Origin: Methyloradius palustris | Lineage (GTDB): Bacteria; Pseudomonadota; Gammaproteobacteria; Burkholderiales; Methylophilaceae | Reading direction: 5' to 3' | Assembly: GCF_019703875.1 (NCBI RefSeq) | Contig: NZ_AP024110.1 | Span: forward strand, 930,001 to 994,000 | DNA length: 64,000 nt | Shown here: piece after piece, positions 33,941 to 41,478 of the stretch | Numbering within the stretch: position 1 is the first letter of the stretch | Layout of the letters: every line of letters starts with the position of its first letter | Made by a program: the position numbers and the translations under genes | Notes under the pieces: generated by a model | Database searches by the model: none | What the model was told of the DNA's origin: nothing | What the model saw: only the letters and a program-made list of their open reading frames with translations

Positions 33941-34489
33941 ATGAGCGATAAAATTGTCATGCGGGTAGCAGAAGCGCTTGTTGCGGGAGGCCCGCCAGGA
34001 ACGGCAGCAGAGCCTGAAATAGCGATTGGCGAAATGGATGGACCTATGGGTGTTGCGTTCGCCACTTTGCTTGGCGACCAGGTAAAGGGGCACACGCGCG
34101 TGCTGGCTATTCTCAATACCGATGTCATGGTACGGCCAGCAACTATTATGGTAAGTAAAGTCACTGTCAAAGACCCAAAATATACCAATATCTTGATGGG
34201 CACCGTGCAGGCGGCGATTGCCAATGGTGTTTTGGATGCTGTGCGCTGTGGGGATATCCCAAAAGAGAAAGTGAACGACATTGGCATTATCGTCTCGGTT
34301 TGGTTAGCACCAACCGTGGTTGATATAGAGAACCTGGATCACCAAAAGCTATTTGATATACACCGCGAAGCCACTGCCAAAGCCATCAAGAAGGCGATGA
34401 ATAACGAACCAAGTATTGATTGGTTGCTTGAGAACCAGGATAAAATTACCCATAAATACTTCCAGATGGGTTTAGACGGAAAGATCTAG
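33941..34489 (+). CDS. fae: Formaldehyde-activating enzyme homologue (Fae-like)
   Basis: A 182-residue protein counted from ATG 33941, whose ribosome-binding site TTGGAG begins 12 bases upstream. It follows the Fae fold: VAEALVAGG near the N-terminus, then IAIGEMDGPMGVAFATLL, and VRPATIMVSKVTVKDPKY as in Fae. Genuine Fae condenses formaldehyde with tetrahydromethanopterin in methylotrophs. Aligned by eye, the catalytic histidine of M. extorquens Fae (in VAHIDL) falls on a non-histidine (AAEPEIAIG, about Glu24). This suits the divergent Fae2/Fae3-type homologues of unknown function rather than the main enzyme. No tetrahydromethanopterin-pathway genes are adjacent. Flanked by two terminators, so it is monocistronic. 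Confidence 0.85.
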   Translation: MSDKIVMRVAEALVAGGPPGTAAEPEIAIGEMDGPMGVAFATLLGDQVKGHTRVLAILNTDVMVRPATIMVSKVTVKDPKYTNILMGTVQAAIANGVLDAVRCGDIPKEKVNDIGIIVSVWLAPTVVDIENLDHQKLFDIHREATAKAIKKAMNNEPSIDWLLENQDKITHKYFQMGLDGKI

Positions 34490-34506
34490 ATTTTATAGAT
34501 ATGCAG

Positions 34507-34545
34507 ATCAAAACAAAGGCCGCTTTTAGCGGCCTTTGTTTTGAT
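34507..34545. terminator. Bidirectional intrinsic terminator
   Basis: A perfect 18-bp stem (ATCAAAACAAAGGCCGCT and its complement) with a TTT loop, A-rich on one flank and T-rich on the other. It sits between the converging Fae-like gene and the 108-aa membrane protein, serving both. Confidence 0.95.
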
Positions 34546-34561
34546 TAAATCTGGGGGAGAA

Positions 34562-34888
34562 TTAAAACGAACCAGTCGTGACAATATTAAATACAAAGTA
34601 AGCGCCTATCCCCATCATCAGGTACATCGGCAAGTTGCCGCGCTCACTGGCTTTGCCATCGGTTTTCCCACTCATCCATTTATTAATTAGAAATAAGACA
34701 ACGAATAACAATGGAAAGGAGAATAAGCCTATAGGCGAGTTGGCCATTTTAGAGATGAGTTGTTGGAGCAAGCCGTTATCTCTAAAAAACTCTATGGCAA
34801 TTCCAATCAGGCCAATCAGCATCAGGCCGAATTGAACAACCGAGATAATGATTTTTTTCAGTGAGTCGGGTCTGTCATCTTTAAACAT
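34562..34888 (-). CDS. Small membrane protein (108 aa)
   Basis: A 108-residue protein with three hydrophobic segments (~14-32, 50-70, 85-104). The loop after the second segment is polar (KWMSGKTDGKASERGN). I recognise no named family. It lies 17 bases behind nlpD on the same strand, in the slot where rpoS usually follows nlpD, and is likely the last gene of the surE-pcm-nlpD operon. The bidirectional terminator ends transcription just after it. Function unknown. Confidence 0.75.
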   Translation of the reverse strand: MFKDDRPDSLKKIIISVVQFGLMLIGLIGIAIEFFRDNGLLQQLISKMANSPIGLFSFPLLFVVLFLINKWMSGKTDGKASERGNLPMYLMMGIGAYFVFNIVTTGSF

Positions 34889-34905
34889 CGCGCTATCCTT
34901 TAGTG

Positions 34906-35916
34906 TTAAGGGTTGCCGCTTAAATACTTGGCAGGGTCAACAGATTTACCCTGACGACGAATCTCAAAGTGCAGTTTAACTTGGTCAGCATCTGAATTGC
35001 CCATTTCTGCAATCTTTTGCCCTTTTGCGACCTGCTGGCCTTCTTTGATCACGATAGCACTGTTGTGGGCATAGACTGAAAGATAGGTCTTGTTGTGCTT
35101 GATGATGACCAGTTTTCCATAGCCACGCAGATCAGAACCGCTATAAATCACCTTGCCTGCGGCTGCCGCTAATACGGCTTGACCCTGTGTGCCTGCAATA
35201 TCAATGCCTTTTGCGCTTTCGGCATCATTAAAACCAGAGATCAGTTTGCCACTTGCAGGCCATGCCCAGTCTAAATCTTCGTCATCACCAGTGGCGGCAG
35301 GTGTGTCTGCAGGTTTGGCTGTCGCAACGACTGGCGCAACGGCTGTAGGTGGTACTGGTGGAACACTAGCAGCAGATCTGACAGCAGTTGGTGCGGCAGG
35401 TGGCATAGCTAAGGCTTGTGTACTGTAGGGCTCTTTGATGGCTTTGGGTTCTCTGAGTACCAACGACTCACCTGTTAATACTGGCGTAGCTGCAGTAGCT
35501 GTGGGTTTTGTCGGCGTAGGGTTAGCTTCTGTGTTGAGTGGTTTTACAATGACGCCACCATCGTTAGTCGGGCTGACATTTTTCACAGTTGTGGTTGGCG
35601 CACCCTTGATCTGTTTAAAGCTCAGTTGCTGGCCAATATAGATGGTATAGGGTGATTGTAGGTGATTAGCCTCTGCGATGTCTTTGTAATCATAGCCGTA
35701 CTCCAAGCCTATGCTGTAGAGCGTATCGCCTTTTTTGACTGTGTAACTGTCAGGGCGCCAGTCTTTATCTGTAGGTTTAGCAGATTTGTTAACAGGCGCG
35801 CGCTCAATGACGGGGGCTGGTCTGGTGGCTGTACAGGCAGATACCAGAATACAAAGAATCAAACTAAATAAAACAGGGAAATGCAGGCGGTTCAATAGCA
35901 CAGGCGTCTCTTGCAT
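34906..35916 (-). CDS. nlpD: NlpD-like murein hydrolase activator lipoprotein
   Basis: A 336-residue lipoprotein. The signal peptide ends in ILVSACTAT with lipidated cysteine at about residue 28. A LysM domain (~57-100) begins DSYTVKKGDTLYSIGLEYG. A long Pro/Ala/Thr-rich linker follows, then a C-terminal M23 (LytM) domain (~215-332). The usual zinc-binding His of HxxxD is replaced (AKGIDIAG) while LHFEIR keeps one histidine, so the domain is degenerate as in enteric NlpD and EnvC, which activate amidases instead of cutting murein. Its start overlaps the pcm stop by one base. Confidence 0.93.
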   Translation of the reverse strand: MQETPVLLNRLHFPVLFSLILCILVSACTATRPAPVIERAPVNKSAKPTDKDWRPDSYTVKKGDTLYSIGLEYGYDYKDIAEANHLQSPYTIYIGQQLSFKQIKGAPTTTVKNVSPTNDGGVIVKPLNTEANPTPTKPTATAATPVLTGESLVLREPKAIKEPYSTQALAMPPAAPTAVRSAASVPPVPPTAVAPVVATAKPADTPAATGDDEDLDWAWPASGKLISGFNDAESAKGIDIAGTQGQAVLAAAAGKVIYSGSDLRGYGKLVIIKHNKTYLSVYAHNSAIVIKEGQQVAKGQKIAEMGNSDADQVKLHFEIRRQGKSVDPAKYLSGNP

Positions 35917-36572
35917 CAGTTCGTTCCACCTAACAACGGTACAAATTTCACCGCTTCCAGCTTGGTTTGGCGATACTCGGTTTCAGTGCGTTCAATCAAA
36001 TACAATATCTGTTCCTCAGTGCCTACAGGGATTACCATACGGCCACCCACGGCTAATTGAGCCAATAGATCTTGCGGAATATGGCTGGCCGCAGCGGTGA
36101 CGATGATGCCATCAAACGGTGCCAACTCTGGCAACCCAAGCGTGCCATCGGCATGTTTCAGTTTAATGTTGCGCATACGCAACTCGCGCAAGTGGCCGCG
36201 CGCTTTCATGATCAGCGGGCTAATACGTTCTACTGAATACACTTCTTTGGCGACTTTTGACAATATTGCTGTCTGGTAGCCGCAGCCTGTGCCAATCTCA
36301 AGTACTTTATCTAGCACCCCATTGGCGCGCAGAATCTCAGTCATCCGCGCGACGATATATGGTTGTGAAATGGTCTGGCCAAATCCAATTGGTAATGACA
36401 CATCTTCATATGCGCGCGAAGACAGTGCTTCATCTACAAAAATATGTCGTGCAATGCTACCCATCGCGCTCAGCGTCACCTCATCTTTAATGCCTTGCTC
36501 ACGCAGGCGTGCCAACATACGCTCGCGCGTACGTTGTGATGTCATGCCAATTCCCCGAATTACAGCGCTCAT
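35916..36572 (-). CDS. pcm: Protein-L-isoaspartate O-methyltransferase
   Basis: A 218-residue SAM-dependent repair methyltransferase. It has PIGFGQTISQPYIVARM near residue 65, the SAM-binding VLEIGTGCGYQTAILS, and IVTAAASHIPQ in the C-terminal half. It methylates isoaspartyl residues in aged proteins. Position between surE and nlpD is the conserved proteobacterial arrangement. A candidate start is ATG 36572, with in-frame alternatives a few codons in; the family normally begins near MTSQRTRERM. Length is normal. Confidence 0.95.
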   Translation of the reverse strand: MSAVIRGIGMTSQRTRERMLARLREQGIKDEVTLSAMGSIARHIFVDEALSSRAYEDVSLPIGFGQTISQPYIVARMTEILRANGVLDKVLEIGTGCGYQTAILSKVAKEVYSVERISPLIMKARGHLRELRMRNIKLKHADGTLGLPELAPFDGIIVTAAASHIPQDLLAQLAVGGRMVIPVGTEEQILYLIERTETEYRQTKLEAVKFVPLLGGTN

Positions 36573-36612
36573 AGAGTGAGTTTTTTCTTTATTTTACCGA
36601 CTTTTGAAGCCG

Positions 36613-37356
36613 TTATTTTGGTAGCCAGCTACCGATATTATCGATCAGATTATATTGTGTCAGGTCTGCTTGTAGTGGGGTAATTGATACCTGATTTTTT
36701 GCTACGGCATAGAAATCGGTACCTTCTCCAGCATCTTGCGCATTACCCGCAGCGCCTACCCAAAACACAGTTTCACCACGTGGTGTTTTTGATTTGATCA
36801 CCGGCTCAGCTTTGTGGCGCTTGCCCAGACGAGTCACTACTTGGCCTGTAATTAACTCAAATGGCACATCGGGCACATTGATGTTCAACAAAACTGGCGG
36901 CGGAAATGCATTGCTCTGGTAATGCTTGATCAGGTTTACTACGACTTTTGCCGCAGTTTCAAAATACTTTGGCTGGTGTTGCGCCATTGATACGGCAAAA
37001 GAGGGAATGCCCAGCAAATAGCCTTCCATCGCCGCAGCTACCGTGCCAGAGTAAATCGTATCGTCGCCCATGTTAGCGCCGTCATTAATGCCAGAAATCA
37101 CCATGTCAGGCAGGCCATCCAGCAAGCCAGTGACTGCAAGGTGCACGCAGTCAGTCGGTGTGCCGTTCACGTAATGAAAGCCATTGCTGGCGGTGCGCAC
37201 AGTGAGTGGGCGATCTAATGTGAGTGAGTTGCTTGCGCCGCTACGGTTGCGCTCTGGCGCTACCACAACGATGTCGGCGATTCTGCCTATGTGCTCAGCC
37301 AGTATGTTGAGCCCTGGCGCAAAATAGCCGTCGTCGTTGGATAAAAGAATTTTCAT
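36613..37356 (-). CDS. surE: 5'/3'-nucleotidase SurE
   Basis: A 247-residue metal-dependent nucleotidase. The N-terminal metal site is ILLSNDDGYFAPGL (Asp8, Asp9), the second block is NRSGASNSLT, and the third is ISGINDGANMGDDTIYSGTV (here ~93-112). SurE acts on nucleoside monophosphates and short polyphosphate and supports stationary-phase survival. The gap of 40 bases to pcm indicates an operon. First gene of surE-pcm-nlpD-membrane protein. Confidence 0.96.
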   Translation of the reverse strand: MKILLSNDDGYFAPGLNILAEHIGRIADIVVVAPERNRSGASNSLTLDRPLTVRTASNGFHYVNGTPTDCVHLAVTGLLDGLPDMVISGINDGANMGDDTIYSGTVAAAMEGYLLGIPSFAVSMAQHQPKYFETAAKVVVNLIKHYQSNAFPPPVLLNINVPDVPFELITGQVVTRLGKRHKAEPVIKSKTPRGETVFWVGAAGNAQDAGEGTDFYAVAKNQVSITPLQADLTQYNLIDNIGSWLPK

Positions 37357-37429
37357 GACTGAATTATAAGGGAAATATGACTTCGCTGATAAGCTAACAT
37401 CAAGTAAGCAAACATCAGGCCTTGCTCAA

Positions 37430-37771
37430 TTAGGTACTAGGTCGTGTGAATTTGGCGTAATAAATTGCGCAGGTGAAAAAGATGACTGTCAGCAAGACTT
37501 CAAGCATCGCCAGATGGGCAGATAGTCCTTTGTCTGCATAGCTACGCACGGCACCTTCAGTGAAATAAAAGAGGATGAACATCGATGCCCACTGGTAGGT
37601 ATAACGCTTGCCTTTCAGAATGCCGAATAGCGGTATCAGCAATGGCAAAGCTTTTAATATCAGGTTGGAGCCTGTAGGCCTTAAAGGCGCTAGCCAGCCT
37701 TCCCAAGCAACGCATAGAAAGATTAATGCTATCAGGCTTGCGCTAGCGCCCAGACGTAGGTTTTTGATCAT
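37430..37771 (-). CDS. DUF2069 membrane protein
   Basis: A 113-residue protein with four hydrophobic helices. The KGKRYTYQWASMFILFYFTEG stretch (given in two parts here: KGKRYTYQWASMFI, LFYFTEG) is the DUF2069 signature. Function unknown; E. coli YegH-like neighbours do not help. It lies 23 bases behind the HugZ-like gene on the same strand, so it is probably co-transcribed with the wrbA-HugZ run. Length matches the family. Confidence 0.85.
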   Translation of the reverse strand: MIKNLRLGASASLIALIFLCVAWEGWLAPLRPTGSNLILKALPLLIPLFGILKGKRYTYQWASMFILFYFTEGAVRSYADKGLSAHLAMLEVLLTVIFFTCAIYYAKFTRPST

Positions 37772-37794
37772 GATTTTTGCTTGAGTGTAAACAA

Positions 37795-38523
37795 TTAATT
37801 ACGGCTGGCTTGTGCCATAGCGACAAGCGCCTTACGCGCACTATTGGCGTCGCTGATCGGTGTTTCAAAGTGAAAGCGCAAGATTTTTTGTTTGCCTGAT
37901 TCATCTTTGCTATCTACATCAAATCCATCACAATCAATGCCTAGCATCGTGACTTCAGATGCTATAACGCCATGAAAATGCTTACAGTAAGTAATGAGGT
38001 TTTCATGATGATCAGCATTCATGTGTTCAATAATGCCAGTTTCCTGTGACTCCAATTGATTAGGCTCTGCATTAAGTTCTTGGCCTGATAGTTGGGCACC
38101 ATCAACCCAGCCCATGCGACCAAACCCAGCAATGTAGCGTGCATGAGCAATCTGTATGCGGTAAAACGAAAAGTCATGCATATCAAAATAGCTAGCCGCT
38201 TGTGGTAAATAACGCAAATAGCGGGCACGTAAATCCGTATCGTTTTTATCTATTTTCGTGGCCTCACCAATAAGAGTCAGGCGCGAATTCGCCTGCAAAT
38301 CTTCAGCGCCAGCAAATACCAGCATAGAGACTTTGGAGTTCGCCGCAATGTTGTGGGTATGCTCAGCAAGCGTGCTGATCAGGATGATAGGTTGCGCGTT
38401 ATGGTCCAACACAAAAGGCGCAACTGAGCCAAATGGATAACCTGGGAATTTGGTCGATAAGGTAGAAAGCATACCGCTGCGCGTGTTGCGGAGAAACTGT
38501 CTTGCTTCGTTTGCTAAATTCAT
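37795..38523 (-). CDS. HugZ-like pyridoxamine-phosphate-oxidase-fold protein
   Basis: A 242-residue protein with an N-terminal split-barrel flavin/haem domain and a C-terminal DUF2470 domain (~160-240). The N-terminus has RSGMLSTLSTKFPGYPFGS and ILISTLAEHTHNI, typical of HugZ/HutZ. The tail has HMNADHHENLITYCKHF, the DUF2470 hallmark with several histidines. Family members bind or degrade haem. It follows wrbA by 10 bases, so co-expression with this quinone reductase is likely. No haem-uptake genes lie close, and a general redox function is possible. Confidence 0.87.
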   Translation of the reverse strand: MNLANEARQFLRNTRSGMLSTLSTKFPGYPFGSVAPFVLDHNAQPIILISTLAEHTHNIAANSKVSMLVFAGAEDLQANSRLTLIGEATKIDKNDTDLRARYLRYLPQAASYFDMHDFSFYRIQIAHARYIAGFGRMGWVDGAQLSGQELNAEPNQLESQETGIIEHMNADHHENLITYCKHFHGVIASEVTMLGIDCDGFDVDSKDESGKQKILRFHFETPISDANSARKALVAMAQASRN

Positions 38524-38533
38524 GGGTAGTGAT

Positions 38534-39127
38534 TCAGGCAGCGAGTTTTAGCGCAGATTCAGCGAGGCGTTTACCAAGTGCAATACACAGTTTGCGCTCA
38601 TCGTCGGTAATGGGTTTGTCATCAGAGATACCGCCAACATGGCTTGCACCATAAGGCGTACCACCAGATGTGGTGCTGGATAACTCAGGTTCTGAATAAG
38701 GCAGGCCAACAATCAGCATGCCGTGATGAAGCAATGGCAACATCATGGTGAGCAGGGTGCTTTCGTTACCGCCATGTAATGAACCCGTGGAGGTGAATAA
38801 AGAGGCTGGCTTGCCAATGAGCGCACCCTTCAGCCATAAGCTTGTTGTGCTATCAAGGAAATACTTCATCGGTGCTGCCATATTGCCAAAACGGGTAGGG
38901 CTTCCAAGCGCCAAGCCTATGCACTCTTGCAGGTCTTTCAGTTCAACATAAGGCGCGCCTGATGTGGGAATGTCAGGTTCAGTCGCCTCGCAGTTGGCAG
39001 ACACTTTAGGCACAGTGCGAATGCGCGCTTTAATACCTTTGACGCTTTCAACACCACGCGCAATCAGTTGTGCCATCTCGCGAACAGCACCGCCTTGAGA
39101 GTAGTAAAGGACGAGAATCTCACTCAT
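38534..39127 (-). CDS. wrbA: NAD(P)H:quinone oxidoreductase WrbA
   Basis: A 197-residue flavodoxin-fold enzyme. FMN-binding loops are VLYYSQGGAVREMA (~6-19) and GSPTRFGNMAAPMKYFLD (~74-91). The WrbA-specific TSTGSLHGGNESTLL and a final PYGASHVGG are present. It catalyses two-electron quinone reduction. Its start overlaps the upstream secreted-protein gene by four bases. With the pirin-operon flavoprotein at 31 kb, two quinone reductases are in the window. Confidence 0.93.
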   Translation of the reverse strand: MSEILVLYYSQGGAVREMAQLIARGVESVKGIKARIRTVPKVSANCEATEPDIPTSGAPYVELKDLQECIGLALGSPTRFGNMAAPMKYFLDSTTSLWLKGALIGKPASLFTSTGSLHGGNESTLLTMMLPLLHHGMLIVGLPYSEPELSSTTSGGTPYGASHVGGISDDKPITDDERKLCIALGKRLAESALKLAA

Positions 39128-39507
39128 TTTGTATGCTTGGCTGTTTTGAAGATAATGAATCGATTGAACGATAAAAAGTCTTCACTTTCGGGTTTGCGCC
39201 ATAGCACCTTATGGCTTTTGCGATATACCCTGAATCGATCTTCAATTTCAGGTTTTTCAGATTCCATGGCGCACTCTTCACCATGTTTCTCATATACGCG
39301 AATATCGAAATATTGTCTGGTTTTACCCTCCGTATAGAAGCGCAAACAGTCTGTTTGTGGGGCTTCACCATATACTTTTGATTGAGTGATTTTCTTGCCA
39401 AGAAACTCGATCGCTTTTGTTTCATTCAATACGGCTGCTAAAGACTCGGTGGCATGAGTCAAAGAAAAGAGCAGTGCGCTACTCAAGAGTAATCGGGAAA
39501 ACAACAT
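39124..39507 (-). CDS. Hypothetical secreted protein (127 aa)
   Basis: A 127-residue protein with a clear signal peptide (LLLSSALLFSLTHATESLAA), predicted to be cleaved near residue 25. The mature part is charged, with two cysteines (TDCLRFY and EECAMES) that could form a disulphide in the periplasm. I recognise no domain. It overlaps wrbA by four bases and lies two bases behind the purB stop, so transcription from purB through wrbA and the HugZ-like gene seems likely. Confidence 0.72.
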   Translation of the reverse strand: MLFSRLLLSSALLFSLTHATESLAAVLNETKAIEFLGKKITQSKVYGEAPQTDCLRFYTEGKTRQYFDIRVYEKHGEECAMESEKPEIEDRFRVYRKSHKVLWRKPESEDFLSFNRFIIFKTAKHTK

Positions 39508-39509
39508 CT

Positions 39510-40880
39510 TTAAATACCCTTTGCCAGTTCAGCGGCTTTACCGATGTAGCTTGCGGGGGTCATTTCCAGCAACGCTTGTTTGGCTGAATCTGGAATCGCG
39601 AGCGTGCTAATGAACGTATGCAGGGATTCTTTATTGATTCCGCCTTTACCGCGCGTTAAATCTTTTAACTGTTCGTACGGGTTGGCAATACCGTAGCGGC
39701 GCATCACGGTTTGTATCGGCTCGGCCAGCACTTCCCAGTTGCCATCAAGATCATCAGCCAGTTTTGCAAAGTTGGCTTCCAGCTTGCCCAATCCTTTCAG
39801 GCAGGAATCGTAACCTAGTAGGGTATAGCCGAACGCGACACCCATATTGCGCAGAACGGTAGAGTCGGTTAAATCACGTTGCCAGCGTGAGATTGGCAGC
39901 TTCTCTGCTAGATGGCGCAATACTGCATTGGCTAAACCCAAATTACCTTCGGAGTTTTCAAAGTCAATCGGGTTTACTTTATGCGGCATGGTAGATGAAC
40001 CGATTTCGCCAGCTTTGACCTTTTGCTTGAAGTAGCCAACCGAGATGTAACCCCAGATATCGCGGTTAATATCAATCAGGATGGTGTTGATGCGAGCCAA
40101 GGTATCGTAAAGCTCGGCCATGTAATCGTGTGGCTCGATCTGGATGGTGTAAGGGTTGTAGGTGAGCCCAAGATTGGTCACAAAATTCTGCGCAAATGTT
40201 TCCCAGTCAAACTCTGGGTAAGCAGAAAGGTGCGCGTTGAAGTTACCAACAGCGCCATTGATCTTGCCCAGTATTTCGTTCTCAGCCAGTTGTTTGCGCT
40301 GGCGGCGTAAGCGATACACCACGTTGGCCATCTCTTTACCTACCGTCGTTGGTGATGCGGTTTGGCCGTGTGTGCGTGAAAGCATAGGCACGTCTGCCAG
40401 CTCTTTCGCCAGTTCGGTGAAGCGGGCGATAAGCTGATCCAAGGTCGGTAGAATCACGTTTTCACGCGCAGCTTTTAACATCAGCGCATGTGAGAGATTG
40501 TTGATGTCTTCTGAGGTACAGGCAAAGTGGATGAATTCACTTGCAGCACGCACTTCAGCATTGCTGTCAAAGCGTTCTTTCAGCCAGTATTCAAGTGCTT
40601 TTACGTCATGATTGGTACGCGATTCAATAGCTTTTACTTGTGAGGCTTCAGTTTCACCAAAGCTGCTAATCGCGGTATCCAGCTCTTGTATAGTGCTGGC
40701 GCTGAACGGTGCAATCTCTTTTAATTCAGGGGCGGCTGCAAGGGCTTTGAGCCATTCAACTTCTACCAGCGCACGATGGCGGATAAGGGCGAATTCGCTG
40801 AAGTAAGGGCGTAGCGGATCAAGTTTGGCTTGATAGCGGCCATCAAGCGGGGAGAGTGCGTTGAGCGGGGTGAGTTCCAT
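39510..40880 (-). CDS. purB: Adenylosuccinate lyase
   Basis: A 456-residue fumarase/aspartase-superfamily enzyme of purine synthesis, splitting SAICAR and adenylosuccinate. The start at ATG 40880 gives the family N-terminus MELTPLNALSPLDGRY; an in-frame start five codons upstream is less likely. Signature motifs are SRTHGQTASPTTVGKEMANV around residue 170 and GSSTMPHKVNPIDFENSEGN around 290 (the flexible catalytic loop). It matches the E. coli length (456). Divergent from the EF-hand gene. Confidence 0.97.
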   Translation of the reverse strand: MELTPLNALSPLDGRYQAKLDPLRPYFSEFALIRHRALVEVEWLKALAAAPELKEIAPFSASTIQELDTAISSFGETEASQVKAIESRTNHDVKALEYWLKERFDSNAEVRAASEFIHFACTSEDINNLSHALMLKAARENVILPTLDQLIARFTELAKELADVPMLSRTHGQTASPTTVGKEMANVVYRLRRQRKQLAENEILGKINGAVGNFNAHLSAYPEFDWETFAQNFVTNLGLTYNPYTIQIEPHDYMAELYDTLARINTILIDINRDIWGYISVGYFKQKVKAGEIGSSTMPHKVNPIDFENSEGNLGLANAVLRHLAEKLPISRWQRDLTDSTVLRNMGVAFGYTLLGYDSCLKGLGKLEANFAKLADDLDGNWEVLAEPIQTVMRRYGIANPYEQLKDLTRGKGGINKESLHTFISTLAIPDSAKQALLEMTPASYIGKAAELAKGI

Positions 40881-41073
40881 CAAAAACCTTATCAATATAT
40901 GTACTATTTAAACAACGCTAATTTTACCCTACAACGCCAAATATCAATGCGGATTATCAAAATCTACTATTAAACTCGTTTAATTATTTAGCTTAGTATA
41001 ATTTTTGAGATAAATTAGAAGGATTGTTGGGTTATTCGTCGCACTATTTTTAACCATAGATGGTCAATAGTTC

Positions 41074-41331
41074 ATGAACAAGCTTCTTTTTGGTGCTTTA
41101 TTATTATTTTCGACCAGCCTGCTGGCGGCCGAGGCCAAGCCCTATGCCACGGTAGAAGAAAATATATTAGCGATGGATACAGACCATGACGGCATGGTAT
41201 CCGTGCACGAGGTGCGCGCCTACATAGAAGCCAAGCACGGCAAAGACTATAAGAAAGCAGTGCTGGATGATCTGGAGTCTTCGGCTGATGGCAAGAGCTG
41301 TAGTTCGCCTTTCGCCAAACCCACCTATTAG
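41074..41331 (+). CDS. Secreted single-EF-hand protein (85 aa)
   Basis: An 85-residue protein with a signal peptide (LLFGALLLFSTSLLAAE) and one classical EF-hand loop at residues 35-46 (DTDHDGMVSVHE), with Asp at positions 1, 3 and 5 and Glu at 12. The mature part has one cysteine near the end. It probably binds calcium in the periplasm. No partner is evident; one EF-hand usually implies dimerisation. A TATAAT at 40997-41002 may be its -10 box. Confidence 0.8.
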   Translation: MNKLLFGALLLFSTSLLAAEAKPYATVEENILAMDTDHDGMVSVHEVRAYIEAKHGKDYKKAVLDDLESSADGKSCSSPFAKPTY

Positions 41332-41405
41332 GCTTACAGCTTAATTCCGATTCTTTAAATTGCCGCTCATTTAGGCACATTCATTGCAGGCAAAAGTACT
41401 GACGT

Positions 41406-41420
41406 CGCCACATAGTGGCG
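41406..41420. promoter_or_regulatory. Inverted repeat in the acnB promoter
   Basis: CGCCAC-ATA-GTGGCG, a perfect 6-bp inverted repeat. It sits where the -35 region of a promoter with TATAAT at 41431-41436 would be, so a bound regulator could block or replace -35 contacts for acnB. Confidence 0.45.
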
Positions 41421-41430
41421 TGCTGCGCTG

Positions 41431-41436
41431 TATAAT
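41431..41436 (+). promoter_or_regulatory. Candidate -10 box of acnB
   Basis: A perfect TATAAT, 43 bases before the acnB start. No good -35 hexamer is found 16-18 bases upstream, which hints at activator dependence. Confidence 0.5.
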
Positions 41437-41478
41437 CTTCACTTAACTTTCTAACTTAAATTATTGGTTAACATCTCT

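Noticed and set aside
34562..34888. Degenerate rpoS in the slot after nlpD
   Set aside because: The protein is a three-helix membrane protein without any sigma-factor motif.
39120..39425. A 101-codon minus-strand frame
   Set aside because: It overlaps the secreted-protein gene in another frame, which has a clear signal peptide and coupled spacing to wrbA.
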